A stretch of DNA of 16,830 nt from Actinobacteria bacterium UBA7422 (GTDB lineage: Bacteria; Actinomycetota; Actinomycetes; S36-B12). The translations under genes were made by a program, and so were the position numbers. The notes under the pieces were generated by a model, which was given only the letters and a program-made list of their open reading frames with translations, was not told the origin of the DNA and did not search any database. The stretch is taken from positions 1 to 16,830 of the forward strand of contig DKME01000154.1 of NCBI GenBank assembly GCA_002469525.1, given 5' to 3'. This document shows, in pieces, positions 6,954 through 14,442 of the stretch (position 1 is the stretch's first letter; every line of letters starts with the position of its first letter).

Positions 6954-8482
6954 TGACTAGGGCAAAATCTTGGACGGGTATTTCAGCTGTGATCATCGCT
7001 GCGGCGTTCCTGTCCACTGGAACGGTCGTAACAGCTAGTGCTGTCGATGCTGCGGGCACACCCAAAGCTGTCGGCTCCTGGTCCATGGTTCCCCAATCCA
7101 AGGACGCCAATGACGACGGTTTTATTGACGGTGACGGTGGTGTTCCCGCTTCGGGCGCTTTGTCACTTAAACCGTCAGCGACTTTTGTCGGAGCGGGCAA
7201 CTTCATTGCCCAACCCAATGAACGCTTGATCGATGGGTCGCTCTCCTGGTATCTCGATAGCGCGGGTTTTCCCGTTACTTTGAATGCGTGCAAATCAAAG
7301 GGAGATACGTTCAGTTGGACCGTTCAACGCGGCGGCAAAATAGTTGAACGTGTCCCGTCAACCAAACTCTCAAAGAAGAAATGCAAGTCGACGATCAAAC
7401 TCCCTGAAGGCCTCCACAGTCTCACCCTGACCGTCCGGTCTGGGAACAAGGTAAAGCGACAGTCCATGGTTGCAAATATTTCGAACTACCTCATGGTCGT
7501 CATGGGTGACTCTTACTCCTCCGGTGAAGGGAACCCTCGCAATGTCAATGCTTGGCTGAAAAACCGAATCTCCTCCTTTGACCCTTACTGGGATGAAGAT
7601 CAATGCAATCGAAGTGTTCATGGAGCTCCGGCCCAAGCGGCGTTGAAGTTGGAGCGCTCTTCCAAGCAAACCTCGGTAACACTCGTTGACGTTTCCTGCT
7701 CGGGTGCAACAGTTGCAAAAGGAATTCTTGGCTCTCAGTACCGCGGGTTGCCCACCCAAATTGAGTCCGTGAGTGAAATCGTGGGCGACCGGGAGATTGA
7801 CGCAGTTGTCATGACAATCGGGGGCAACGACGTTGGGTTCGCAACAATCCTTACCACCTGCGCATTGCAGGCCAACTGTCCATTGACCAAGGCGACAAGT
7901 GCACCTCTCTCCAGCTTCCCCACGATCGCTGCTGGTGTGCAGGATCTCACCGCCGGCTTGGCGAGCAGTTATGCCGCAATCAACACCTGCTTCACCGACT
8001 CGAGTTGTGAGGGAACTCAGGGCCAAAAACTGCCGGGACTTTCTCTTGGTAAAAAGGGCAGCGTCTTTCTCAATTCCTACCCAGACCTGGCACGATCGCA
8101 AACCGGTGACGTGTGCAGCTACATCACAATCACCGAGGAAGACTTCCGGTGGGCCCAAGACTCGATCCTTAACCCGAATCCGACCAATCCATTTGCCTAC
8201 CGCACCACACGAGGCGCCACGGTCCCACTGAGTAACAGCGCCGGGTCGCTCAACGGAGCCGTGGCCAACACCGCAACCCTTGGCTGGCAACCCATTATGG
8301 GAACCTGGATTGACACGGGTACCGAACCCACCGGCCACGGAGTGTGCGCCGGAAATCAGTCCTGGATTTTCGGGTTGACCGGGTTTAGCGGCTTCACTTC
8401 AGGGTCATTTCACCCCAATCCGCTAGGCCTAGCGGAAATGGGCGGGATCATTTACCGAGAAATGATGGCCTCTGGCTTCTAG
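6953..8482 (+). CDS. secreted SGNH/GDSL hydrolase
   Basis: A 509-aa exported esterase or lipase of the SGNH superfamily. A signal peptide spans about residues 1-31 (MTRAKSW, hydrophobic core, TASA). Residues about 40-180 form an N-terminal domain with a calcium-loop-like stretch (DANDDGFIDGDGG) and a cysteine pair. The catalytic domain begins with GDSYSSGEG (Ser187) and continues with a CSGATVAKG block and IGGNDVGF (Asn292). It ends with SFHPNPLG, where His487 is the likely base; the usual Asp three residues before that His is Ser, a form also seen in actinobacterial secreted lipases. Several further cysteines suggest disulfides. An in-frame ATG 51 nt upstream would put 17 residues before the signal peptide and is rejected. 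The substrate is unknown. Confidence 0.85.
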   Translation: MTRAKSWTGISAVIIAAAFLSTGTVVTASAVDAAGTPKAVGSWSMVPQSKDANDDGFIDGDGGVPASGALSLKPSATFVGAGNFIAQPNERLIDGSLSWYLDSAGFPVTLNACKSKGDTFSWTVQRGGKIVERVPSTKLSKKKCKSTIKLPEGLHSLTLTVRSGNKVKRQSMVANISNYLMVVMGDSYSSGEGNPRNVNAWLKNRISSFDPYWDEDQCNRSVHGAPAQAALKLERSSKQTSVTLVDVSCSGATVAKGILGSQYRGLPTQIESVSEIVGDREIDAVVMTIGGNDVGFATILTTCALQANCPLTKATSAPLSSFPTIAAGVQDLTAGLASSYAAINTCFTDSSCEGTQGQKLPGLSLGKKGSVFLNSYPDLARSQTGDVCSYITITEEDFRWAQDSILNPNPTNPFAYRTTRGATVPLSNSAGSLNGAVANTATLGWQPIMGTWIDTGTEPTGHGVCAGNQSWIFGLTGFSGFTSGSFHPNPLGLAEMGGIIYREMMASGF

Positions 8483-8495
8483 CGGCAGCGCCAGT

Positions 8496-8501
8496 GATAA
8501 T
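8496..8501 (+). promoter_or_regulatory. possible -10 element of tRNA-Lys
   Basis: GATAAT lies 17 nt before the mature tRNA 5' end and resembles TATAAT. No convincing -35 is present. The short gap to the hydrolase stop leaves little room for any other promoter. Confidence 0.3.
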
Positions 8502-8518
8502 CTCGCCCGGCGCAACAA

Positions 8519-8591
<73 letters not shown>

Positions 8592-8607
8592 CACTTAGGC
8601 CCCACTG

Positions 8608-8647
8608 GTCAGATTTTCCCAGTTCCTGGGAAACTCCGACGTTTTTT
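8608..8647 (+). terminator. intrinsic terminator after tRNA-Lys
   Basis: GTCAGATTTTCCCAG (8608-8622) pairs with CTGGGAAACTCCGAC (8626-8640) in a 15-bp stem with two mismatches and a 3-nt loop. A T-tract follows at 8642-8647. This is a good rho-independent terminator for the tRNA and possibly for the SGNH hydrolase transcript. Confidence 0.75.
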
Positions 8648-8665
8648 ATGGTGGCGGACGCTTTT

Positions 8666-8702
8666 TTTGCTGACTTTCCCAGGAACTGGGAAAGTCAGCA
8701 AA
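8666..8702. repeat. perfect 17-bp palindrome, inverted partner of the terminator core
   Basis: The arms 8666-8682 and 8686-8702 pair perfectly around a GAA loop. The central 19 nt (8675-8693) are the exact reverse complement of the core of the preceding terminator (8615-8633), so the two can also pair with each other over 19 bp. A T-tract lies on its left side, the wrong side for a plus-strand terminator; the minus strand would have A after the stem. It is therefore not an ordinary terminator in either direction. Confidence 0.8.
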
Positions 8703-8868
8703 CAACCATACGGCTGGTATGCACGTCCAGTGTGACCGATAAAAGACTCGTTGGCGAGTTCATAGATAGTGAACACGTAACCTAAACAACAAATAACTGT
8801 TTATGACTTTACTTAAATACAACGTGGCACTACTTTTCTTCCTAAGGTGCACCTGAAATCACGCCGTC

Positions 8869-8874
8869 AAGGAG
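8869..8874 (+). promoter_or_regulatory. ribosome binding site of the PhyH-family gene
   Basis: AAGGAG lies 5 nt before the ATG at 8880 and decides this start over an in-frame ATG 33 nt upstream. The AT-rich stretch 8760-8840 upstream probably carries the promoter, but no clear -35/-10 pair stands out. Confidence 0.75.
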
Positions 8875-8879
8875 ATCAC

Positions 8880-9713
8880 ATGTCCCGCCCAGGATCGGTC
8901 GTTGAGTTCATTGACCAAGCCAGCATCGATGCATTTCACGAACATGGCGCGACCGTGGTCCGGGGGCTCTTCACACCGGAGGAAGTTGCCACGATCGAAC
9001 GCGGGATTGAGAAGAACCTAGCCGACCCAAGCCCAATGTTTAAGGTGGCGAGCCAGCCCGAGGACCCTGGTCGTTTCGTTGAGGATTTCTGTAATTGGAA
9101 TCGCATTGATGAATACCGCGAAATCGCCTTCGAGTCAAAAGCAGCAGACGTCGCCCAACAACTCATGCGTGGATCTGGTGTTCGGCTATTTCATGACCAT
9201 ATGTTGGTTAAAGAACCTAGGACCAAACAGGAAACCCCTTGGCATCAGGATCAGCCCTACTACAACGTTGACGGAAACCTCAACTGTTCGATGTGGGCGC
9301 CCGTTGATCCAGTGGTTCTGGAATCAACACTTGAATTCAATGCCGGCTCACACAAACGCGGGTGGCTCATGCCGCGCACGTTTATGGACAACCAGGCAAA
9401 GTGGTTCCCAGAAGGCAGCATGTCTGAAATTCCCAACATAGAAGCTGATCGGGACAGCTTCGATGTAGTTGGTTGGGAACTACACCCAGGCGACGCTGTT
9501 TTCTTCCATATGTTGACCACCCACCACGCTTACGGCGTTCCAGGGAAAAACCGTCGCCGGGCCTTTTCCTTGCGGTTCCTCGGAGACGACATGGTGCATG
9601 CACCACGCGACTGGGTTACTTCACCCAATTTTGACGGACTGAATTTGGAAATACCTGCCGGAGAACCTATGGATCATGAATTGTTTCCCGTTCTGCGCGA
9701 CGCCGCTATTTAG
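8880..9713 (+). CDS. phytanoyl-CoA dioxygenase (PhyH) family oxygenase
   Basis: A 277-aa non-haem Fe(II)/2-oxoglutarate-dependent dioxygenase of the PhyH family. The metal-binding HxD is His122-x-Asp124 in WHQDQPYY. The distal His is His215 or His216 in LTTHHAYG, and the following RRRAFSLRF supplies the arginine expected to bind 2-oxoglutarate. TLEFNAGSHKRG matches the conserved family block before it. The family hydroxylates diverse small molecules, including amino acids (ectoine and proline hydroxylases) and acyl-CoAs, so the substrate is open. It is a single transcription unit behind a terminator. Tandem 14-nt repeats begin inside its last codons and include its stop codon. Confidence 0.83.
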   Translation: MSRPGSVVEFIDQASIDAFHEHGATVVRGLFTPEEVATIERGIEKNLADPSPMFKVASQPEDPGRFVEDFCNWNRIDEYREIAFESKAADVAQQLMRGSGVRLFHDHMLVKEPRTKQETPWHQDQPYYNVDGNLNCSMWAPVDPVVLESTLEFNAGSHKRGWLMPRTFMDNQAKWFPEGSMSEIPNIEADRDSFDVVGWELHPGDAVFFHMLTTHHAYGVPGKNRRRAFSLRFLGDDMVHAPRDWVTSPNFDGLNLEIPAGEPMDHELFPVLRDAAI

Positions 9714-9741
9714 ACACCGCTATTTAGACGCAACTATTTAG
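9700..9741 (+). repeat. three 14-nt tandem repeats spanning a stop codon
   Basis: ACGCCGCTATTTAG (9700-9713), ACACCGCTATTTAG (9714-9727) and ACGCAACTATTTAG (9728-9741) are adjacent and differ by one or two bases. The first unit holds the last codons and the TAG stop of the PhyH-family gene. The other two copies are downstream, non-coding, and shifted in frame. Confidence 0.85.
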
Positions 9742-9873
9742 GTGTTTACTTGATCAACTGGATTTCAGTCGCATTGAGAAATTCTGCCGACATCGTAGGG
9801 TCAGATAAAAAGGACCTGAAAAGTGACGACCCCTTCTCCTTCTTTTGTGCAGGGAAGTTCCTCCGCTAGCGAA

Positions 9874-11439
9874 TTATCTTGTATCTGCGTTGCTCAAAAC
9901 GGCCCTAGCGGCATTGTGACCTGGTATTCCTGAAACGCCACCACCGCGCGCAGCACCACTGCCACAGAACATGAGGCGCGGGTGGCCGGTTTCAACACCC
10001 CAGGTGCCCACCTGCGTTGAATCTTTCGCCCAAGGCCAGTCAAGGGGTGTGTGAAAAATATTTCCCGTGGCAATTCCCAAACTATTTTCGATGTCCACGG
10101 TGGTGTTCACTTCCAAACAGATGTTGCCAGCAGGGTCGCGGTACAGGCACTCTTCAATCGGCTCTGCCAAAACAGAATTCAGGGTGGCAAGCACCGCTCG
10201 CTTGGCGTCTTCGCGGGTGTACGGGTTTGCCGTGCGCGCGAAGAGTTCATGTGGGGTGTGCAACGCAAAAAGTGTCAACGTGTGCACACCCTGCGCTTGT
10301 AACTCCGGTGAAAGGATCGAGGGGTCGGTCAAACTGTGGCAGTAGATCTCGGCCGGCAACGGGTCGGGCATCTCACCAGCACTTGCAACGGCAAACGCTT
10401 GTTGGAGTTGTTCATAGCCTTCGTTGATGTGGAAGGTTCCGTTGAAAGCTTCGAGTGATTCACCGCCGCGAAGTTTAGGTAACCTGTGCAGCAGCATGTT
10501 GACTTTGATTTGGGCACCACCGTCGGCGAGGGCGATCTCCGGGATTTCTTGACCCAGCAATCTTGCGCAGACAGCAGGTGCGGCATTTACCAAAAGATAA
10601 TTCGCGTTGTAATTTGCATTTTCCGTTTCGACCGTGACCGAGTTGTCGTGCAGATCAATACTTGTTGCTGGGGTTGATAATTCAATGTGCACCCCAAGGC
10701 CGCGAGCGATTTCTTCAAGTTGACCGGTGACCTGACCCATGCCACCCACCGGAACATCCCAGTCGCCAGTTCCGTTTCCAATAACGTGATAGAGAAAACA
10801 AATATTGGCGCGCTTGTCTTCTCCCAGTGCATCGGCAAAATTACCGATCAATGCGTCGGTCAGAATGATTCCGCGCAAGGTGTCATTGGTGATCGATTTT
10901 TCGATGACCTCACCCAGTGGCCTTTCAAAGAAGTCGTGCCAATCCTGATCGTTGTCAATCAATGCGCGCATGTTCTCGCGCGAGATCAGTGGCTGCGTGA
11001 GTGTTGGGAAAACGATTTCAGCGACCCGTTGCGTTCGTGTATAAAAATCAATCCACTGCTGGGCGTCATGTGTGTCGCCGGTGAATTTCGCGATTCGTTT
11101 GCGCAGTTCGGGTTCGTCGTCTTGGGGAATCGAGAGTGAGTGTTCAGGTGATGCAGGGTCGGGGGTGAAACTTGAGACCGAGCGTTTCACGGTAGTCAGT
11201 TCCATACCTAAATCTGTGCGGACTGATTCGGGGAGGAGTGAGACGAGGTAGGAGTACTTACTGAGCCGCGCTCCAACGCCGGGGAACACTTCGGCGGAGA
11301 TTGCCGCGCCACCCACGTGATCGGCTGATTCCAGAATTGTTACCTCTAGACCTGCTTTGGCTAAATAGCATGCGGCAACGAGGCCGTTGTGACCAGCGCC
11401 AATAATCAGCACGTCGTTGGTGGCACTAGCCTCACTCAT
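9874..11439 (-). CDS. FAD-dependent oxidoreductase (PYROXD2/phytoene-desaturase-like)
   Basis: A 521-aa flavoprotein of the COG1233 group, related to carotenoid desaturases and animal PYROXD2. The N-terminal dinucleotide-binding motif IIGAGHNGLVAA starts near residue 12, followed by the second conserved block EVTILESADHVGGAA. The C-terminal FAD motif is FCGSGAARGGGVSGIPGHNAARAVL, read in two parts. No carotenoid genes are nearby, so a desaturase role is not supported; the substrate is unknown. The ATG at 11439 is preceded by GAAGGG at a 6-nt spacing, and an upstream in-frame ATG at 11478 would overlap the divergent transporter's 5' region. The gene runs convergently toward the PhyH-family gene, with about 160 nt between them. 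Confidence 0.83.
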   Translation of the reverse strand: MSEASATNDVLIIGAGHNGLVAACYLAKAGLEVTILESADHVGGAAISAEVFPGVGARLSKYSYLVSLLPESVRTDLGMELTTVKRSVSSFTPDPASPEHSLSIPQDDEPELRKRIAKFTGDTHDAQQWIDFYTRTQRVAEIVFPTLTQPLISRENMRALIDNDQDWHDFFERPLGEVIEKSITNDTLRGIILTDALIGNFADALGEDKRANICFLYHVIGNGTGDWDVPVGGMGQVTGQLEEIARGLGVHIELSTPATSIDLHDNSVTVETENANYNANYLLVNAAPAVCARLLGQEIPEIALADGGAQIKVNMLLHRLPKLRGGESLEAFNGTFHINEGYEQLQQAFAVASAGEMPDPLPAEIYCHSLTDPSILSPELQAQGVHTLTLFALHTPHELFARTANPYTREDAKRAVLATLNSVLAEPIEECLYRDPAGNICLEVNTTVDIENSLGIATGNIFHTPLDWPWAKDSTQVGTWGVETGHPRLMFCGSGAARGGGVSGIPGHNAARAVLSNADTR

Positions 11440-11499
11440 GCATAACCCTTCATAATTTTCGTGATTCTCAATCGTCATTCAATGGGAAAGAATAGTCCA
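11440..11499. promoter_or_regulatory. divergent intergenic region, oxidoreductase/transporter
   Basis: Sixty nt separate the chosen starts. On the minus strand GAAGGG is a ribosome site for the oxidoreductase. On the plus strand GGGAAAG (11484-11490) lies 9 nt before the transporter ATG, and AAGAAT (11488-11493) could instead be a -10 six nt before it. No full promoter can be named for either strand. Confidence 0.35.
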
Positions 11500-12972
11500 A
11501 TGCAGAGTACCGGTGAGCGCACTTTCCTCGGACATCCAATCGGGCTCACCACACTTGCAACCACGGAATTGTGGGAGCGTTTTTCGTTCTACGGCATGCG
11601 CGCGATTTTGGTGCTGTATTTAATTGCGCCAACCACCCAAACTGGCGCCCCAGGTCCCGGTCTGGGGTTTGCTGCTGGCAGCGCGGCCGCGATTTATGGC
11701 TCGTACAACGCCCTCGTGTATCTCACTCCACTTGCTGGCGGCTGGATCGCTGATCGCATTATCGGTGCACGGCGCTCGGTCTTGATCGGTGGAATCATTA
11801 TTGCCGGCGGTCACTACCTCATGGCCATTCCGGCGCAAGCCATGTTCTGGATCGGCCTGCTGTTCATTGCCGGTGGTACCGGACTCCTCAAACCCAATAT
11901 CTCTTCCATGGTTGGTGACCTGTACGAGGGTCAACCACAATCACGCCGAGACTCCGCCTTCTCGATCTTTTACATGGGAATCAATATTGGTGCATTCACC
12001 GCGCCACTTGTTGTGGGATCTCTTGCCCAAAGCTTCGGCTGGCATTGGGGCTTTATTGCCGCCGGGATTGGTATGACCCTGGCCGTGATCATCTACGTGC
12101 TGGGCGGAAAGTCCCTGCACGGAGCCGGCAAGGAGCCCGCCACCCCTGCGACCCGACCTGAAATCAACCGCTCCCTCACCATTACGGCAATCGGATTTTT
12201 GATTTTCCTCATTGCACTGTGGATCCAAGGGCTGTTCACTGATTACTCGGTGAATGACGTCGCCAGTGTCTTGGCGGTCACCGTCGTGGTCATCGCGATC
12301 CTGTTCTTCATAAAACTTTTCCGCACGAAAGGACTCACAAAAACCGATAAAGGAAAGCTACGCGCTTTCCTTGCATTGTTTATCGGTGCCGCAATGTTCT
12401 GGATGATCTTCGATCAGGCTGGATCGACTTTGAATATTTTTGCGGAGCAGTGGACCGATCGAAATGTTGGCTCGTGGGTTATTCCGGCTTCATGGATGCA
12501 GTCGATTAACCCACTTTTCATTATTGCGTTCTCGCCAGTTTTTGCCTGGCTATGGATCAAACTCGCCAACCGAGCACCGAGCACCCCCCTTAAGTTTGCA
12601 ATCGCACTGATCGGTATCGGGCTTTCCTTCTGGATCATGATCCTGCCCGGTATCGCAGCAAGTGAAGGCAAGCAAAGTGCCATGTGGTGGCTGATTAGTG
12701 TGTACCTGCTACAAACGTGGGCTGAACTGCTGCTCTCCCCTACAGGCCTTTCCGCGTCCACCACACTCGCCCCTGTCGGAATGGGCAGCCAGATCTTGGC
12801 CCTGTGGTTCCTCGCGGTCTCCGTGGGAGACGCGGTTGGTGGTCAGCTCGTTGAGGTATTCTTGGGCATGGGCTACGGCAGTTTCTTCGCCTGGTTTGGT
12901 GCAATGGCGATCGCCCTAGGCATCGGTTATCTGTTCGCAGTGAAGTGGATTAATCGCCAGATGCAGGAATAG
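11500..12972 (+). CDS. POT-family proton-dependent peptide transporter
   Basis: A 490-aa integral membrane protein of the POT/PTR2 family (DtpT-like), which imports di- and tripeptides with protons. The signature ELWERFSFYGMRAI appears in the first helix, including the ExxERF proton-coupling motif. GGWIADRIIGARR follows, and then FYMGINIGAFTAPLV. ELLLSPTGLSASTTLAP lies near the C-terminus. About 14 hydrophobic segments are visible, as in bacterial POTs. The ATG at 11500 places the ERF motif about 20 residues in; an in-frame ATG at 11482 would add six residues. Its last 23 nt overlap the end of the convergent sulfotransferase gene. Confidence 0.9.
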   Translation: MQSTGERTFLGHPIGLTTLATTELWERFSFYGMRAILVLYLIAPTTQTGAPGPGLGFAAGSAAAIYGSYNALVYLTPLAGGWIADRIIGARRSVLIGGIIIAGGHYLMAIPAQAMFWIGLLFIAGGTGLLKPNISSMVGDLYEGQPQSRRDSAFSIFYMGINIGAFTAPLVVGSLAQSFGWHWGFIAAGIGMTLAVIIYVLGGKSLHGAGKEPATPATRPEINRSLTITAIGFLIFLIALWIQGLFTDYSVNDVASVLAVTVVVIAILFFIKLFRTKGLTKTDKGKLRAFLALFIGAAMFWMIFDQAGSTLNIFAEQWTDRNVGSWVIPASWMQSINPLFIIAFSPVFAWLWIKLANRAPSTPLKFAIALIGIGLSFWIMILPGIAASEGKQSAMWWLISVYLLQTWAELLLSPTGLSASTTLAPVGMGSQILALWFLAVSVGDAVGGQLVEVFLGMGYGSFFAWFGAMAIALGIGYLFAVKWINRQMQE

Positions 12973-13825
12973 CAATACCCAGCGCACGTAAGCGTTCACA
13001 GGACTCCGCGTAAAACTCGTCTATTGCTGCAGCGGTTGATCCGTCAAAATCACGGCGCCAACGTCCCGCGTGTGCACCCTCGGGGGTGACGACTTCGTTG
13101 AACCAGTCACGCATTTCGGCCGAGTCGTCCAAGTTGCAGTGTTGCAAAATTCGGTTTAATGACTCTTCGCGATCGGTGACCACCAAGTCCTGTAGGTCAA
13201 GGGTGAGGACAACTCCCGGTTCACACTTGTTAATCGCTTGGTCAGATTTGATCATGCGCGCTTCCCACTGCGCTAAAGCAACGAACACGTCACTCGGACC
13301 GAAATCCTGGTGCACAAAACTGGCGGAGACATCGCGGCCGTCGCGGGTCACGACGATCACTTTATGCTCCGGGTAGATCGGGGCAAGCAGATTTGCCTTG
13401 CGTGCATTCGCCGGCGTTGTGTCCACCCAACGCGCAGCATTACATCCGAGTGCAACTTTTTCCATAATTGAGTACACAAGATCCTGAGAAGCCCGTAGCG
13501 GATCAACTTCGAATTGCGATAGGTAATTGCTGGTCACCTCGTGTACAAATTCGAGTGACATTGAGGTATGGAGGCCAACGTTTTCCGCGCGGTGAAACCA
13601 GCGGTCATGAATTCTCTCCACCGCGAGTTCCGCGGCCTTTTTTCCTGATGGCTTTCCGGCCTTTGCTAGTGCGTCAGCGATCCCGTTATTTCCCGTGATG
13701 AATCGAACTTCCATGGGTCGGGTCAGCGTAATTTCAGGGTGGTGGTCAAGCAGATCCCCAACAATTGTCGAGCCGCTGCGACCGGTGCCCCCGACAAAAA
13801 CGGGGTTGAGTAGCGGACTAGCCAC
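12950..13825 (-). CDS. sulfotransferase family protein
   Basis: A 291-aa PAPS-dependent sulfotransferase-like protein. The 5'-phosphosulfate-binding loop GTGRSGST is at about residues 13-20. The 3'-phosphate-binding motif VVTRDGRDVSASF is at about 158-170, with the expected Arg and Ser. The length fits the bacterial families. The GTG at 13825 is chosen because it lies 4 nt before the upstream gene's TAG, giving overlap and translational coupling; a TTG at 13849 would add eight residues. The acceptor molecule is unknown. The 3' end overlaps the convergent peptide transporter gene by 23 nt. Confidence 0.78.
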   Translation of the reverse strand: MASPLLNPVFVGGTGRSGSTIVGDLLDHHPEITLTRPMEVRFITGNNGIADALAKAGKPSGKKAAELAVERIHDRWFHRAENVGLHTSMSLEFVHEVTSNYLSQFEVDPLRASQDLVYSIMEKVALGCNAARWVDTTPANARKANLLAPIYPEHKVIVVTRDGRDVSASFVHQDFGPSDVFVALAQWEARMIKSDQAINKCEPGVVLTLDLQDLVVTDREESLNRILQHCNLDDSAEMRDWFNEVVTPEGAHAGRWRRDFDGSTAAAIDEFYAESCERLRALGIAIPASGD

Positions 13826-14099
13826 GGCGACGCAAGAGTTTGATAGCAATCACGCCAACAACCACAGCGCTGACGATCGCTACTCGCTTGGGGCGAATCG
13901 AGCCGAAGTCGTCGGTGAACCAATCTTGTGCTGCATGCAAACCGCGCTGGGCCAATGCCGCTGGTGAGGTCTGTTCGCGCAACTCATTAATTGAATTCAC
14001 AAACGCCGCCCGGGCACCCTCGATTTCAGACTGCAGGGCAACCAGCTGATCAGTGCTGGTGGTTTCGTTGTTCTTGCTGATCTCGTTTTTCTCGCTCAC
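13818..14099 (-). CDS. DUF3618 domain membrane protein
   Basis: A 93-aa protein with the DUF3618 pattern. A hydrophilic, likely helical N-terminal half includes LQSEIEGARAAFVNSINELRE, which resembles the family's IERTRAELxxTVDxL. One transmembrane segment follows near the C-terminus (about residues 71-87), ending in a basic LLRRRG tail. Such proteins are common in actinobacteria; their function is unsettled. The start is a GTG with TAGGCT 6 nt upstream. Its stop overlaps the start of the sulfotransferase gene, suggesting a two-gene operon. Confidence 0.72.
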   Translation of the reverse strand: MSEKNEISKNNETTSTDQLVALQSEIEGARAAFVNSINELREQTSPAALAQRGLHAAQDWFTDDFGSIRPKRVAIVSAVVVGVIAIKLLRRRG

Positions 14100-14111
14100 A
14101 GTCCCAGCCTA
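14100..14111 (-). promoter_or_regulatory. leaderless promoter of the DUF3618 gene
   Basis: On the minus strand TAGGCT (14111-14106) is followed by 6 nt and then the GTG start. No Shine-Dalgarno and no good -35 are seen. Confidence 0.35.
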
Positions 14112-14155
14112 ACGCGATCTAGATCCCCAAGGAAAGCCCACACCGCAAGCACGCC

Positions 14156-14161
14156 TAGACT
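14156..14161 (+). promoter_or_regulatory. possible -10 element of tRNA-Leu
   Basis: TAGACT fits TAnnnT and lies 14 nt before the mature tRNA 5' end. No clear -35 is present. Confidence 0.3.
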
Positions 14162-14175
14162 TCCCCAGCACTCTC

Positions 14176-14257
14176 GCGGGAGTGGTGGAATTGGCAGACA
14201 CGCAGGTTTTAGGTACCTGTGTCTTCGGACGTGCGGGTTCAAGTCCCGCCTCCCGCA
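14176..14257 (+). tRNA. tRNA-Leu (anticodon TAG)
   Basis: An 82-nt class II tRNA. The acceptor arms GCGGGAG (14176-14182) and CTCCCGC (14250-14256) pair perfectly. The anticodon stem CAGGT/ACCTG encloses TTTAGGT, giving anticodon TAG for CUA codons. A variable arm (TGTCTTCGGACG) and a GTTCAAG T-loop are present. The discriminator is A and CCA is not encoded. It stands at the left edge of the AT-rich, vapBC-containing stretch. Confidence 0.95.
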
Positions 14258-14381
14258 CAATTATCTGGGAGCTTTCATCAAAAAATTGAAAAATTGCTAC
14301 ATATCAAGAACGCCATATCTCACACTTCATATGTTGCGAAAATTTTTATTATCGATCCCCTCCAAGCGGGACGATCACAGA
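14258..14381. other. AT-rich intergenic stretch beside tRNA-Leu
   Basis: About 120 nt, visibly richer in A and T than neighbouring genes, with runs such as AAAAAATTG and AAAATTTTTATT. On the minus strand it continues the displaced HNH-gene stub in frame for about ten codons (SVIVPLGGDR) to a TAA at 14351-14349. No gene or clear terminator is seen. Confidence 0.4.
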
Positions 14382-14437
14382 CTGCTGGATTTCATAGTGA
14401 CGCACGAGGAATTTTTGTTCATCCAACTTTTAGTGCC
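14349..14437 (-). pseudogene. displaced 3' stub of the HNH gene
   Basis: On the minus strand this segment encodes LDEQKFLVRHYEIQQ followed by SVIVPLGGDR and a TAA stop. The first part equals the C-terminal region of the HNH-family protein encoded at 15148-15522, with one Lys to Gln change and one silent change. It is only about 25 codons and has a stop just upstream, so it is not expressed as a gene. I read it as the original 3' end of the HNH gene, separated from its body by the vapBC cassette. Confidence 0.6.
14382..14437 (+). repeat. 56-bp direct repeat, left copy
   Basis: This copy matches 15196-15251 at 52 of 56 positions, 814 bp away and in the same orientation. It begins CTGCTGGATTTC. 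The left copy ends 5 nt from the vapC stop codon. Confidence 0.9.
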
Positions 14438-14442
14438 GGAGA

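Noticed and set aside
7370..8338. Long open frame on the minus strand opposite the SGNH hydrolase (322 codons)
   Set aside because: It has no family-like motifs and lies wholly inside a gene with a signal peptide and all SGNH blocks on the other strand.
10687..11139. Open frame of 150 codons on the plus strand
   Set aside because: It is antisense to the FAD oxidoreductase, whose cofactor motifs are intact; the protein has no recognisable features.
14340..14381. Minus-strand hairpin around GATC/CCC...GGG/GATC as terminator for vapBC
   Set aside because: The stem is interrupted and the following bases are A-rich with only a weak T run; too poor to call.
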